Numbered from the stretch's first letter, positions 51,716 through 61,794 are shown. The stretch: 64,000 nucleotides of DNA from Paraburkholderia franconis (GCF_009362735.1 NZ_WHNP01000009.1:62001-126000), one strand, 5' to 3'. Translations and numbers: made by a program. Notes: a model not told the origin generated them from the letters alone.

Positions 51716-52503
51716 CGCTGCCCCTTCAGGAAATCGAGCACGGTCTTCGTGAACGTGTCCGCTACTTCGATGTTCGAAATGTGCGACGCGTCCAGCTCGA
51801 CGTAACGCGCACCCGCGATCGCCGCCGCCAGCTCGCGCCCCTGCGCGGGCGTCGCGGCCAGATCGTGCGTGCCTGAGATCACGAGCGCGGGCGCCTTGAT
51901 GCCGTGCACTTCGGGACGCAGGTCGGTCGCGTTGATGGCTTCGCAGTTCAACGCGTAGCCTTCCTTGTCGGTATGCACGAACACATCGCGGATAAAGCCG
52001 AAGACGATCGGCTCGCGTGCGATGAATTCGGCCGTGAACCAGCGCGGCAGCACGGCATCCGACAGCGCGAGCATGCCTTCGCTGCGAGCCCGCGCCGCGC
52101 GCGGCACCCACACTTCCGGCGAGCCGATGCGCGCGGCCGTGTTGCTCAGCACGATGTGATCGATGCGATCCGCGTGGCGCGCCGCGAGGCCGATGCCCGT
52201 CAGCCCGCCCATCGACACGCCGCAAAAATTCGCGCGCGCGATCTTCAACGTGTCGAGCAGGCCGATCACGTCGCCCGTCAGATGTTCGATCGTGTACGGC
52301 CCCTTCGGCGCTTCCGAGTGGCCGTGGCCGCGCGTGTCGTAGCGCAGCACGCGGAAGTGCTTCGAGAATTCGGCGACTTGCGGCGTCCACATCGACAGGT
52401 CGCTGCCGAGCGAGTTCGACAGCACGAGCCACGGCGCGCTGCCGTGACGGTCGCCGTCGATCCGGTAATGAAGCTCGATGCCATTCACTGCGGCGTAGGG
52501 CAT
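51712..52503 (-). CDS. pcaD: 3-oxoadipate enol-lactonase
   Basis: A 263-residue alpha/beta-hydrolase that opens the enol-lactone to 3-oxoadipate. The nucleophile Ser is in GVSMGG (about 99), the acid Asp in SGTHDL and the His in DASHIS. YDTRGHGHSEAPKGPYT is typical of PcaD. AGGAG precedes the ATG. It lies 4 bp after pcaB. Confidence 0.95.
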   Translation of the reverse strand: MPYAAVNGIELHYRIDGDRHGSAPWLVLSNSLGSDLSMWTPQVAEFSKHFRVLRYDTRGHGHSEAPKGPYTIEHLTGDVIGLLDTLKIARANFCGVSMGGLTGIGLAARHADRIDHIVLSNTAARIGSPEVWVPRAARARSEGMLALSDAVLPRWFTAEFIAREPIVFGFIRDVFVHTDKEGYALNCEAINATDLRPEVHGIKAPALVISGTHDLAATPAQGRELAAAIAGARYVELDASHISNIEVADTFTKTVLDFLKGQR

Positions 52504-52507
52504 TCCT

Positions 52508-53890
52508 TTACTCCTGATGTTGTGTCGCGCGTTCTTTGCGCGCGGTATGAAGAGCCAGCACCGCATCCACGAAAGCGTGCGCGCTGCCGACGTAATGAGC
52601 GGGATCGAGCAGGCGTCGCAGTTGCTCGACGGGCAGGTGTCGAGTGACAGATGCATCGGCGGCCAGCACGTCGAAGAGCGTCTTGCCTGACTTCACTGCT
52701 TCCTTCGATGCCTGCTCGACGAGATGATGCGCATCGAGCCGGCCGATCTTGTCGCCGAGCGCGAGCATCACCGCTTCGCCGAGAATCAGGCCATGCGTCA
52801 CGTCCAGATTCTCCGCGAGCCGCTCGGCGTTCACTTCGAGCCCCTTCGCGATCTGGTCGATATTCGCGAGCGCGCCGCCCGCGAGGCGCGCGAGATCGGG
52901 CAGCGCATCCCACTCGGCCTGCCAGCCGCCGAGCGCGCGCTCGTGCTCCTGCACCATGCCCGCGAACACCGTTGCGACGAGACCGGGCGCGCGCGTCGCC
53001 GCCGTCAGCACGGCCGCGCAGCCAACGGGGTTGCGCTTGTGCGGCATCGTCGACGAGCCGCCCTTGCCGGCCGCAACCGGCTCGCCGAGTTCGCCGAGCT
53101 CGGTCTGCATTTGCAGCGAGATGTCGCGCGCGATCTTGCCGAGCGTGCCGATGAGCATGCCGAAAAACGCTGCCGTTTCAGCGATACGGTCGCGCTGCGT
53201 GTGCCACGGCACGGCGGGCATATCCAGTTTCAACTCTTTCGCCAACGCTTCGGCAACCGCGCCGCCCTTGTCGCGCAGGCTCGCGAGCGTGCCCGCCGCG
53301 CCGCCGAATTGCAGCACGAGCACGCGTTCGCGTAGCGCGTCGAGCCGTTCGCAATGACGCAGCAGCGCATCGAGCCATTGCGCGAACTTCAGGCCGAGCG
53401 TGATCGGCAGCGCCTGTTGCAGCCACGTGCGGCCGATCATCGGCGTCGCGCGATGCTGCTGTGCGAGCGCAGCGATCGCGTCGCATGTCGACGATAAGAC
53501 GCCGTCGAGCAGATCGAACGTATCGCGTAGTTGCAGCACGGTCGCCGTATCGATGATGTCCTGGCTCGTCGCGCCCCAATGGACAAACTTCGACGCTTCC
53601 GCGTCGGCATCTTTCACGCGCGCGGTCAGCTGCTTGACGAGGGGAATCGCGAGATTGCCGCCGAGCGCGGCATCGCGTGCAAGCGCATCGGCGTCGAGTT
53701 TTTCAGCGTGACACGTCGCTTCGATCGCGGCGACGGCCGATTGCGGAATCACGCCATGCGCAGCCGATGCGCGCGCGAGCGCGGCTTCGACATCGAGCAT
53801 CCGTTGCAGCGTCGCGCGCGGCGACCAGATGTCGTTCATCGGCTGCGTGCCGCAGATCAGGATGGTCAGGCGGGCGCTGGCTTCTAGCAT
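52508..53890 (-). CDS. pcaB: 3-carboxy-cis,cis-muconate cycloisomerase
   Basis: 460 residues of the fumarase/aspartase superfamily. The signature GSSTMPHKRNP (about 290-300) and the substrate-binding HWGATSQDIIDTA region are intact. It lactonises 3-carboxymuconate. It sits after a 171-bp gap from pcaJ that contains GC-rich hairpins, so differential expression or processing within the operon is possible. Confidence 0.95.
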   Translation of the reverse strand: MLEASARLTILICGTQPMNDIWSPRATLQRMLDVEAALARASAAHGVIPQSAVAAIEATCHAEKLDADALARDAALGGNLAIPLVKQLTARVKDADAEASKFVHWGATSQDIIDTATVLQLRDTFDLLDGVLSSTCDAIAALAQQHRATPMIGRTWLQQALPITLGLKFAQWLDALLRHCERLDALRERVLVLQFGGAAGTLASLRDKGGAVAEALAKELKLDMPAVPWHTQRDRIAETAAFFGMLIGTLGKIARDISLQMQTELGELGEPVAAGKGGSSTMPHKRNPVGCAAVLTAATRAPGLVATVFAGMVQEHERALGGWQAEWDALPDLARLAGGALANIDQIAKGLEVNAERLAENLDVTHGLILGEAVMLALGDKIGRLDAHHLVEQASKEAVKSGKTLFDVLAADASVTRHLPVEQLRRLLDPAHYVGSAHAFVDAVLALHTARKERATQHQE

Positions 53891-54061
53891 GATGGTCGGT
53901 GCTTCGGGATGAATGCGCGTCGATATGGCGCCTGAATGCAGCGCCTGAAAGCGCGCGGCGCCCGGCTTCATTGTCGCCGAACGCCGCGCGAAGGTCACGC
54001 GCGCGCTTGCGCGCGTTTTCCCGCGTTTTCCTTTACACGAGGGCCTGGCCTCGCGCGAGCC

Positions 54062-54721
54062 TCAAGCCGCGCGAGCCTGCTGCGTGCCGTCGATCAGCGC
54101 GACGCCCGTCAGCTTTTCCAGTTCCGCAAAGTCGATGTCGGAGAAGATCTCGCGCACGACGAGGCCGTCCTTCGTCACGTCGATCATCGCGAGGTCCGTA
54201 TAGATGCGGTCGACGCAGCCGATGCCCGTCACGGGATACGAGCACTCCGCGACGATCTTGCTTTCGCCCTGCTTCGTCAGATGCTCCATCATCACGAACA
54301 CCTGCTTCGCGCCGATGGCCAGATCCATCGCGCCGCCCACAGCGGGAATCGCATCGGGCGCGCCCGTGTGCCAGTTCGCGAGGTCGCCCTTCGCCGACAC
54401 CTGAAACGCGCCGAGCACACAGTAGTCGAGATGGCCGCCGCGCATCATCGCGAACGAATCGGCGTGATGGAAGAACGCGCCGCCCGTCAGCAGCGTGACG
54501 TGCTGCTTGCCGGCGTTGATCAGTTCGTCGTCTTCGTCGCCTTTCGCGGGCGCCGGGCCCATGCCGAGCAGGCCGTTTTCGCTGTGCAGGAAGATTTCCT
54601 TGTTCGCGTCGAGGTGATTCGCCACCAGCGTCGGCACGCCGATGCCGAGGTTCACATAAGCGCCTTCAGGAATGTCCTGCGCGACGCGCTTCGCCATTTC
54701 ATCGCGGGTCAGTCGTTTCAT
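54062..54721 (-). CDS. pcaJ: 3-oxoadipate CoA-transferase, subunit B
   Basis: 219 residues, the beta subunit of a family I CoA-transferase. The catalytic Glu is in LHSENGLLGMGP (about 48). GGHLDYCVLGAFQVSAKGDL and GAMDLAIGAKQVFVMMEHLT are typical. With PcaI it moves CoA from succinyl-CoA to 3-oxoadipate. The succinyl-CoA:3-ketoacid (ScoB) version is very similar, but the pcaBDC context decides. Confidence 0.93.
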   Translation of the reverse strand: MKRLTRDEMAKRVAQDIPEGAYVNLGIGVPTLVANHLDANKEIFLHSENGLLGMGPAPAKGDEDDELINAGKQHVTLLTGGAFFHHADSFAMMRGGHLDYCVLGAFQVSAKGDLANWHTGAPDAIPAVGGAMDLAIGAKQVFVMMEHLTKQGESKIVAECSYPVTGIGCVDRIYTDLAMIDVTKDGLVVREIFSDIDFAELEKLTGVALIDGTQQARAA

Positions 54722-54737
54722 GTCGGGTCTCCTTCCT

Positions 54738-55439
54738 TCAGGCGGCTTGCTCAGGGCGCTGCGATTGATGCGCCGCTTGCGGCACTTCGACGATGCGCTG
54801 CACGAAGATGCCCGGTGTCACGATCACTTCGGGATCGAGCGCGCCGAGCGGCACCACTTCCGACACCTGCACGATCGCCGTCTTCGCGGCGCTCGCCATG
54901 ATCGGCCCGAAGTTGCGCGCGGTCTTGCGATAGACGAGGTTGCCCCAGCGGTCGCCCTTATAAGCCTTGATCAGCGCGAAGTCGGCGTGCAGCGGCGATT
55001 CCAGCACGTAGTGCTTGCCGTCGATCACGCGCGTTTCCTTGCCTTCGGCGAGCTTCGTGCCGTAGCCCGTCGGCGTGAAGAAGCCGCCGATGCCCGCGCC
55101 CGCTGCGCGGATGCGCTCGGCCAGATTGCCTTGCGGCACGAGTTCCAGTTCGATTTCGCCGGCGCGATAGAGCGCGTCGAACACATACGAGTCGGTCTGA
55201 CGCGGGAACGAGCAGATGATCTTGCGAACGCGCTTCGCGTTGAGCAGCGCCGCGAGGCCCGTGTCGCCGTTACCGGCATTGTTGTTGACGATCGTGAGTT
55301 CTTTCGCGCCCTGTTCGATGAGCGCGTCGATCAGCTCGGAAGGCATGCCCGCCGTCCCGAAGCCGCCGATCATGACGGTCGCGCCGTCATGCACGTCGGC
55401 GACCGCCGACTGGAGTGACTCGAAAATCTTGTTGATCAT
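54738..55439 (-). CDS. pcaI: 3-oxoadipate CoA-transferase, subunit A
   Basis: 233 residues: the CoA-binding [16 protein letters not shown] motif (about 26-41) and IIGS-like [17 protein letters not shown], then [20 protein letters not shown]. First gene of the pcaIJBDC operon, with GAGGAA before the ATG. A 503-bp gap with regulatory repeats separates it from the divergent LysR gene. Confidence 0.93.
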   Translation of the reverse strand: MINKIFESLQSAVADVHDGATVMIGGFGTAGMPSELIDALIEQGAKELTIVNNNAGNGDTGLAALLNAKRVRKIICSFPRQTDSYVFDALYRAGEIELELVPQGNLAERIRAAGAGIGGFFTPTGYGTKLAEGKETRVIDGKHYVLESPLHADFALIKAYKGDRWGNLVYRKTARNFGPIMASAAKTAIVQVSEVVPLGALDPEVIVTPGIFVQRIVEVPQAAHQSQRPEQAA

Positions 55440-55635
55440 GTCGAATTTCCTCTGGAACGCGTCGTTCCGCGCGCCGCGTGATCCGCCGACCGCTCGACGG
55501 AAAAATTGCGCGCCGGACGGTCTCCACGTCCGCTTTCGCCCTTCATGGCCTGCTGACGGCATGCAGACCTGCCGCAGGCCGCATGAGTTTGGTTCGCCTT
55601 CCGTTTCTGCCCTCGTATTGAACTCTGAAAAGTTC

Positions 55636-55668
55636 TTTATACGAACACAGTTTCGTTTAGCGAACGTA
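55636..55668 (-). promoter_or_regulatory. pca promoter and IclR/PcaR-like triple repeat
   Basis: On the minus strand a -10-like TATAAA (55636-55641) overlaps a set of three related motifs: TATACGAAC (direct), TAAACGAAA (inverted) and TTAGCGAAC (direct). A palindromic pair plus a direct repeat is the layout bound by IclR-type regulators such as PcaU, PcaR and PobR. The rest of the 55440-55942 gap shows no gene. Confidence 0.55.
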
Positions 55669-55942
55669 CCGGCGCATTATGGTTTGCGCCCGCGTCTCTT
55701 GTCAAGGCAACGGATTCGTGGTTTGCCCTACGCAGGCGTTGCGTGGACTTGGGGTGCCGGTGCGCCGCATCCATCGCGAAACGCGGAGCCCGCATCATTC
55801 TCCGCCAGCGGCCGCGAGGCCGCATCGGAACCCGCCGGGTCGCCGTCGGCGCTTTCCCTGATATGCGACAGCGCGATTGCCAGGCTAGGTTGTATACGTT
55901 TTATCGATAATATGCGGGCCATCGCAAAGCCCGCGCCCCAGC

Positions 55943-56866
55943 ATGGCCGAACTCGATCTCAACCTGATTCCCTACCTCGTCGCGCTCGAAGACATGCGCA
56001 ACGTAAGCCGCGCCGCCGAACGTCTCGGCGTGAGCCAGCCGCGCGTGAGCACGGCGCTCGGCCGGCTGCGCGAGTACTTCAACGATCCTTTGTTCGTACG
56101 CACATCGCGCGGCATGGAGCCGACGCCGCGCGCGCTCGCATTGATTCCCGCCGCTCGCGACGCGCTCGCGCGCATCGAAAAAGGCATGCTCGAAACGCAG
56201 GACTTCGATCCCGCGACGTCGACGCATACCTTCTCGCTCGCGCTGTCCGATGTCGGCGAGATCGTGTTTCTGCCGCGTCTGTTGCAGCTTTTCGCCGAGC
56301 GCGCGCCGCATGCGAATCTGCGCTCGGTGTCGCTGTCGCCCGCGCTGGTCGAACGCGGCCTGGAGTCAGGCGACATCGATCTGGCCGTCGGCTACTTTCC
56401 CGATCTGTCCGGCAACAACTTCTTCCAGCAGCGCCTCTTCACACACCGCTTCATCTGCCTGCTGCGCAGCGATCATCCGCTGGCGGGCGCGCCGCTCACG
56501 CTCGAGCAGTTCGTCAGCCTCGGGCACGCCGTTGTGCGCGCCGAAGGTCGCAGCCAGGAAGTGCTCGAACGGTATCTGGAGAAAAAGCGCATTCGCCGCC
56601 GCGCCGTGCTGGAGACGCCGCACTTCATGAGCCTGCCGTTCATCCTCGCGCGCAGCGATCTCGTCGCGACCGTGCCGCACGCAATCGGCTTCGCATACGT
56701 ATCGGAACATGCGTCGATCACGCTGGTCGAACCGCCTTTGCCGTTGCCCCGTTTCGACTTGCGCCAGCATTGGCATCGCAAGTTCCACAACGATCCGCGC
56801 GCGGGCTGGCTGCGCGGCGTCGTCGCGGAGCTGTTCAACGATGCGAAGGACGAATGGCCGAAGTAG
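55943..56866 (+). CDS. LysR-type transcriptional regulator (NahR/NodD-like branch)
   Basis: 307 residues. The N-terminus, [20 protein letters not shown] and [20 protein letters not shown] then [15 protein letters not shown], is characteristic of the NodD/NahR/SyrM group, which often controls aromatic catabolism. The effector domain begins [20 protein letters not shown]. It is divergent from pcaIJBDC and is a candidate regulator of it, though the triple repeat upstream of pcaI is of IclR type. Confidence 0.92.
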   Translation: MAELDLNLIPYLVALEDMRNVSRAAERLGVSQPRVSTALGRLREYFNDPLFVRTSRGMEPTPRALALIPAARDALARIEKGMLETQDFDPATSTHTFSLALSDVGEIVFLPRLLQLFAERAPHANLRSVSLSPALVERGLESGDIDLAVGYFPDLSGNNFFQQRLFTHRFICLLRSDHPLAGAPLTLEQFVSLGHAVVRAEGRSQEVLERYLEKKRIRRRAVLETPHFMSLPFILARSDLVATVPHAIGFAYVSEHASITLVEPPLPLPRFDLRQHWHRKFHNDPRAGWLRGVVAELFNDAKDEWPK

Positions 56867-56979
56867 CGCGTCGAAGTGGCGCCCCCGATGACACGCGTAT
56901 CCATGTCGGGCGTGGGGTCACGAAACATGGAACAATGCCCCAACGTGCGATGCGCGTTTTACTGGAACTGGAGCGAGGG

Positions 56980-57609
56980 ATGACTACGAAGACAACAACA
57001 CCCGCCGACACACCCACCCGTCCGTCCCGCGAGGAAGCCGAAGAAGCCGTGCGCGTGCTGCTGCGCTGGGCCGGCGACGATCCGCGGCGCGAAGGGCTGA
57101 TCGATACGCCGGCGCGCGTCGTGCGTGCGTATGAGGAATTTTTCGCGGGCTACGACGTGGAGCCGCGCGACATTCTGGCCCGCACGTTTTCCGAAGTGGA
57201 CGGCTACGACGAAATGATCGTGCTGAAGGACATCCGCTTCGAGAGCTATTGCGAGCATCACATGGTGCCCATCATCGGGCGCGCGCATGTCGCCTATTTG
57301 CCCGAGCATCGCGTGGTCGGCATTTCGAAGCTGGCGCGGCTCGTCGATGCATTCGCCAAGCGTCTGCAGATTCAGGAAAAGATGACCGTGCAGATCGCCG
57401 ATACGCTCAACGAAGTATTGCAGCCGAAGGGCGTCGGCGTGATTCTCGAAGCGTCGCATCAATGCATGTCGACGCGCGGCGTGCACAAGGCGGGCGTTGA
57501 GATGGTCACGTCGCGCATGCTCGGCACGTTCCGCACGGACCCGTCGACACGCCGCGAGTTTCTGTCGATCGTCAATAGCCCGACTTCGATGAGCGTGGCG
57601 AATACCTGA
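56980..57609 (+). CDS. folE: GTP cyclohydrolase I
   Basis: 209 residues. Zinc and catalytic motifs are intact: [20 protein letters not shown] (about 94-113), [20 protein letters not shown], and [13 protein letters not shown] with the second Cys. It turns GTP into dihydroneopterin triphosphate, the first step of folate/pterin synthesis. GAGG is adjacent to the chosen ATG; the frame is open much further upstream but without homology. Confidence 0.95.
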   Translation: MTTKTTTPADTPTRPSREEAEEAVRVLLRWAGDDPRREGLIDTPARVVRAYEEFFAGYDVEPRDILARTFSEVDGYDEMIVLKDIRFESYCEHHMVPIIGRAHVAYLPEHRVVGISKLARLVDAFAKRLQIQEKMTVQIADTLNEVLQPKGVGVILEASHQCMSTRGVHKAGVEMVTSRMLGTFRTDPSTRREFLSIVNSPTSMSVANT

Positions 57610-57660
57610 GCGGCTTGCAGAGCCGTTCTTTCCAACTCGCATTCGGACGGGCCGCCGGGT

Positions 57661-57729
57661 CGAAACGCCGAAACGGCGTAACGCCGCATCGAAACGCCGA
57701 AACGGCGTAACGCCGCATCGAAACGCCGC
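57661..57729. repeat. 29-bp tandem repeat (2.4 copies) between convergent genes
   Basis: Two exact 29-bp copies starting CGAAACGCCGAAACGGCGTA, then 11 bp of a third. Each unit can fold as GCCG-AAA-CGGC or CGGCG-TAA-CGCCG. It lies between folE and the oppositely oriented EamA gene, where it may act as a terminator. Confidence 0.8.
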
Positions 57730-57739
57730 GTCGCCAGCC

Positions 57740-58663
57740 TTAGCCCGCCGCGCGTCGCGCGCTCATCGGCCTGCCTTGCCCGAACGTCGCGAGCAACATG
57801 GCCACGAGCACGCACGCGACGCCCATCAACTGCGCTCGGCTGATCGGCTCGTGCAGCACGCCGGCCGCAAGCGCAAGCGTCGATACGGGCACGAGCGCCG
57901 TCACGAGTCCCGCCTCCGCGCCGCTCACGCGCGACGCACCCGCGTACCACAGCACGAAGCCCAGCACTGTCGGCACAAGCGCGTAGTAAACGACGCCCGC
58001 GAGAGCGGCCGTCAGGTTCGCGTCGAGCGGCAGACGCCACGGCGCTTCGAAGCATGCGGGCACGATGGCGACGAGAAAGCCGATCCCGCTCATCAGCGCC
58101 GACAGCGGCAGTGCGGCGACAGGCGTGCGTAGCTTGCGGTTGAGCAGAATGAAAAGCGCCTCGCAGACGACAGCCGCGAACACCAGCGCGTTGCCCGCCA
58201 GAGAATGCGCGCCGCGCGACGCCGTCAGATCGTCGAGCCGCACGGTGCAGGCGAGCACGCCGCCTGTCGCGAGCGCGATTGCGCCGAGCAGCGCGGGCGA
58301 CGGCCGCTCGCCGAGCGCCAGTGCGGCAACGGCCGCCGACACGGCCGGCAGCGTGCCCGCGATCACGCCCGCATCGGCGGCCGAAGCGAGCCGCATCCCG
58401 CCGATCAGGCAAACCGTATAGCCGACGCTCCCGGCTCCCGCCTGTGCGATCGCGAGCCACCTGTCGTGTGCATCGAGCTTCGGCCACCGAAGCTTCCGCA
58501 CGCGCATCATTGCGACGAAAACCGGGAACGCGATGGCGAAGCGCAGCGCGGTCGCCGAGAACGGCGGCAAGCCACCCGCGATCGCCTTGCTGACGACAAC
58601 CGTGCTGCCCACGCCGACCATCGCGAGCGCGCAATAGAAGTAACCGACATAACGCGCATGCAT
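57740..58663 (-). CDS. EamA/DMT-family transporter
   Basis: 307 residues with ten predicted helices in two EamA halves (ALAMVGVGSTVVVSKAIAGG; NALVFAAVVCEALFILLNRK; FVLWYAGASRVSGAEAGLVT; AGVLHEPISRAQLMGVACVL). The start is chosen because GAGGAGG lies 6 nt upstream; two further Met codons upstream lack this. It follows an AraC-type gene on the same strand by about 100 bp, which may regulate it. The substrate is probably an amino acid or metabolite; efflux is typical. Confidence 0.92.
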   Translation of the reverse strand: MHARYVGYFYCALAMVGVGSTVVVSKAIAGGLPPFSATALRFAIAFPVFVAMMRVRKLRWPKLDAHDRWLAIAQAGAGSVGYTVCLIGGMRLASAADAGVIAGTLPAVSAAVAALALGERPSPALLGAIALATGGVLACTVRLDDLTASRGAHSLAGNALVFAAVVCEALFILLNRKLRTPVAALPLSALMSGIGFLVAIVPACFEAPWRLPLDANLTAALAGVVYYALVPTVLGFVLWYAGASRVSGAEAGLVTALVPVSTLALAAGVLHEPISRAQLMGVACVLVAMLLATFGQGRPMSARRAAG

Positions 58664-58764
58664 GCCGCGCCTCCTCATATCGAACGATGCGAGGAGCGTA
58701 TCGCGCACACGAATGCGCGGTCTTGAACGTTATTGCAGAGCCCTATGCAAAGCGACCGCGCGAG

Positions 58765-59592
58765 TCAGCGGACAGCGGCCGCATAGCTCGCAGGCGTGAT
58801 GCCGAGAAGCCGCATGAAGGCGCGCGTCATGTGGCTCTGGTCCGAGAAACCGGCGCACGTCGCGGCATCCGCGAGCGCCGTCCCGCTGGCGATGAGCCGC
58901 CGCGCGAGCGCGACGCGCCGCTGCATCCGGTACGCGTGCGGCGGCAAGCCGACTTCGTGCGCGAAACTGCGCAGTAACTGGAAGCGGCTCATGCCCGCTT
59001 CGGCGGCGAGGTCCGCGAGCGTCGCGGACGACGCGGGATCGTCGTCGATGCGGCTTCTTGCCCGCACGATCGGACCGATGCGTTCGCGTTCAGGCGCGAG
59101 CGGCGTCGCGTGATGCCGGCCCACGTGTGAGAACAGCGCGAGCAGCGCTTCTTCGCACGCGAGATTATCGAAGCCCGCTCGTTCGTTAGCCGCGCTCACC
59201 GCAACCGAGTACAGGCGCGTAAAGCACCCGGACAGTCGCGGATCGTTCAGCACGGGCTGCGTCAGTTCCAATTCGCGCATGGACGCATGCGCGCATTCGG
59301 CGAGCGTCGCGTACACGAGCGACGGCTCGAAGTACAGCATGCGCCACGCGCGTCCGTGTTCGTCGAGCGGACTGCCGTCGTGCACTTCGCCGGGATTGAC
59401 CGTGATGACGTCGTTCGCGCGCGCTTCGACAGGCCCCCGACCGCTTGCTGAACGCTGCCCGCCCGCGACCATGACACCGATGCCGAAGCGATCGTGCGAG
59501 TGACGCGCGAACGTATGCGTCGTGTGCGCGGCTGTCGCTTCGACGCCGTCGAGCGCACAACGCAGCATCTGGACGCGTCCACGCGGCTTCAT
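58765..59592 (-). CDS. AraC-family transcriptional regulator
   Basis: 275 residues: N-terminal cupin sensor (THTFARHSHDRFGIGVMVAG, NPGEVHDGSP) and a C-terminal double helix-turn-helix (LADLAAEAGMSRFQLLRSFA; ATCAGFSDQSHMTRAFMRLL, ending GITPASYAAAVR). Upstream of the EamA transporter on the same strand, as often seen for AraC-exporter pairs. Confidence 0.93.
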   Translation of the reverse strand: MKPRGRVQMLRCALDGVEATAAHTTHTFARHSHDRFGIGVMVAGGQRSASGRGPVEARANDVITVNPGEVHDGSPLDEHGRAWRMLYFEPSLVYATLAECAHASMRELELTQPVLNDPRLSGCFTRLYSVAVSAANERAGFDNLACEEALLALFSHVGRHHATPLAPERERIGPIVRARSRIDDDPASSATLADLAAEAGMSRFQLLRSFAHEVGLPPHAYRMQRRVALARRLIASGTALADAATCAGFSDQSHMTRAFMRLLGITPASYAAAVR

Positions 59593-59663
59593 CGTTTCAT
59601 TCGCTCATATCAAAGCGGCTCGGTTCGAAGGCGCGATCAATCGTGCGATCGAACCTTGATCCA

Positions 59664-60596
59664 TCAACGCCGCCCTTCGTCGTTGCGCGTGCGCTCGCCT
59701 TCGCGGATCTTGCCTTGCGACACGCTGCTGCCAGGCGGCACGCTATGCGTGAGCCACACGTTGCCGCCAATCACCGAGCCTCGTCCGATCGTCACGCGGC
59801 CCAGTATCGTCGCGCCCGCATAGATCACGACGTCGTCTTCGACGATCGGGTGGCGCGCGTTGCCCTTCACGAGCGTGCCGTCTTCATCTGCGGCGAAGCT
59901 TTTCGCGCCGAGCGTGACCGCCTGGTAGACGCGCACGCGTTCGCCGATGATCGCCGTTTCGCCGATCACGACGCCCGTGCCGTGATCGATGAAAAAGCTC
60001 GGGCCGATCCGCGCGCCGGGGTGAATGTCGATACCCGTCGACGAATGCGCGATCTCGTTGATGAAGCGCGCGAGCAGCGGCACGCCGAGCCGATGCAGCG
60101 CGTGCGCGAGCCGGTGATGCGTCATCGCCCAGACGCCCGGATAGCAGAGCAGGATCTCGGTGATGTGCTGCGCGGCGGGGTCGCCGATGTAGGCAGCCTG
60201 GATATCGCTGACGAGCAGCGCGCGGATGGCGGGCAACTGCTTGCCGAAATCGCGCGCGACATCGAAGGCGCGCGCGCTCAGTTCGGCGTCCGTGGTCTCG
60301 GCGTGCTCGGGCAGAAAACGCAGCGCGCGGCGGATCTGCTCGGCGAGCAGGCGCAACGTGCTTTCGAGCGTATGGCCGACGTAGTAATCGACGCTCTCGT
60401 CGGTCAGATCGGGCGCGCCGTAGTGCGTCGGGAAAAGCGCGGCACGCAATCCCCCGACAATGTTGATCACGGCATCGCGCGAAGGCAGCTCGCGAATGCC
60501 GCGCGGATGGCGCGTGCGATGCAGCTCTTCACGCGACGCACGCAAATCGGCGACGATCTGTTCGAGGCCCCAGTTATGAGAAGAAACATTTGACAT
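59664..60596 (-). CDS. epsC: Serine O-acetyltransferase
   Basis: A 310-residue CysE-type hexapeptide-repeat enzyme: TGIDIHPGARIGPSFFIDHG, then GVVIGETAIIGERVRVYQAV, with the catalytic His and Asp in DIHPGA and IDHGTG. The long helical N-terminus places it with the EpsC branch. It makes O-acetylserine for cysteine synthesis. No SD-like GGAGG is obvious before the ATG; CGAGGAC is nearest. A lone gene. Confidence 0.92.
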   Translation of the reverse strand: MSNVSSHNWGLEQIVADLRASREELHRTRHPRGIRELPSRDAVINIVGGLRAALFPTHYGAPDLTDESVDYYVGHTLESTLRLLAEQIRRALRFLPEHAETTDAELSARAFDVARDFGKQLPAIRALLVSDIQAAYIGDPAAQHITEILLCYPGVWAMTHHRLAHALHRLGVPLLARFINEIAHSSTGIDIHPGARIGPSFFIDHGTGVVIGETAIIGERVRVYQAVTLGAKSFAADEDGTLVKGNARHPIVEDDVVIYAGATILGRVTIGRGSVIGGNVWLTHSVPPGSSVSQGKIREGERTRNDEGRR

Positions 60597-60780
60597 GGCG
60601 AGGACATCGTTCGCGCACGAGGCGCGATGAGAGTGAACTGTCCCCAGAGATTACCGCGTTTCGCCGCGTGCCGTGCGGCCCTCGTGCGCCTTGCATAAGG
60701 CATGCGTGATGCTGCGCGCCTTGCGTTATGCGCGGCAGTGCGGGGCTAGTGATGTGCCAAACGGCGTGCAATGCAGCGTG

Positions 60781-61014
60781 CTATACGGTCAGGCTGCTCG
60801 CGTCGATCCAGCGCACGGCCCAGTCGCGCGCGTGCGCAATAGCAGCGGCTTCGTCGGTGAAACGGAGGTCGGTTGGGAAGAAACGGTTCGCGACCAGTTC
60901 GCCATCGCTGGAACGCGATACGACGACATACGGTTGCCATGTTCCATCGCCCGCGCGCGCCGGCGCGCAGTTAAGCAAGTAGCCACGATGTGTGAATGCA
61001 GCATCAACGTGCAT
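60781..61014 (-). CDS. Small conserved-looking hypothetical protein (77 aa)
   Basis: Not assigned to a function. The protein has a compact alpha/beta look: FTHRGYLLNCAPARAGDGTW, QPYVVVSRSSDGELVANRFF, DEAAAIAHARDWAVRWIDAS. It resembles short Burkholderia proteins annotated only as DUFs. It is soluble, without a signal peptide. The 291 bp to the next gene hold no recognised element except a good ribosome site at the far end. Confidence 0.65.
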   Translation of the reverse strand: MHVDAAFTHRGYLLNCAPARAGDGTWQPYVVVSRSSDGELVANRFFPTDLRFTDEAAAIAHARDWAVRWIDASSLTV

Positions 61015-61305
61015 GAGTCACCCGCCCCTGACTGCCCCATAGATGGTCCTTATGGTTCTCTCGCGAGTGCAGGTGCCGTGGGCTGAAACAGTCCGCGAGG
61101 TCGTCGCGATCGTGCTGGGTGTTGCTGCGCTCGTCGAACAAGAATCATACTCTGTAGAAAATGGACGTCCACGAAAAAAATTAGCAAAAATTTGCCGGTC
61201 GCCCGAAAGGCCGTCACGCGTGGTTCGACAGATAATCGTGCGCTCACGCGGAACGGGTTTTGCTCCTATCCTATGTTTGGGACCACAAGCAAAGGAGGAC
61301 ACAAC

Positions 61306-61755
61306 ATGAGCCTCAATACACGCCCGGTGCCCGCGACGCAGTCCGGAACCGCCATGGCGCGCAGCGCCGAAATGCATAACGATCGCACGCACGACAGCAC
61401 CGTCGATACCGACAGCAAGAACCACGAAGCCGCGCGTATCGCGGGCGAGGCGCCCATCGGCCCCGACGAGATCACGACGAGCAATGCGACGCTCGTCAAC
61501 AGCGTGCCCGACGATCCGTTCGCGGAGCTGGCGGGGTTCGATAGCCGTATCGGTGGCAACCATCTGCTGCTCGCGCTGGAGCCGGGCTATCACGTGATCG
61601 ACAAGGGCATGATCGCGCCCGCGACGGTCGAGCGCTTCGACGACCGCTTCCACCCGTCGTATTCGCATACGGGCGATCAACTGCGCGGACGCGTGCACTT
61701 CGCGCTCAACCATCAACGGCCGACGCGGGTCATCGAACTCGAACGCGACGAGTAA
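61306..61755 (+). CDS. Hypothetical protein, DUF3005-like (149 aa)
   Basis: Soluble acidic protein with a disordered first 65 residues and a compact C-terminal part (GNHLLLALEPGYHVIDKGMI, RVHFALNHQRPTRVIELERD). An AAAGGAGG ribosome site fixes the start and predicts strong translation. Resemblance to DUF3005 proteins of Burkholderia is from memory and not certain. A hairpin follows the stop. Confidence 0.7.
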   Translation: MSLNTRPVPATQSGTAMARSAEMHNDRTHDSTVDTDSKNHEAARIAGEAPIGPDEITTSNATLVNSVPDDPFAELAGFDSRIGGNHLLLALEPGYHVIDKGMIAPATVERFDDRFHPSYSHTGDQLRGRVHFALNHQRPTRVIELERDE

Positions 61756-61764
61756 ATCGTTTCG

Positions 61765-61794
61765 GATGACGCGTCAACTCGTTGGCGCGTCATC
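61765..61794 (+). terminator. Terminator-like hairpin
   Basis: GATGACGCG/CGCGTCATC stem extended inward by CAAC/GTTG, about 10 bp after the preceding stop codon. No T-tract. Confidence 0.55.
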
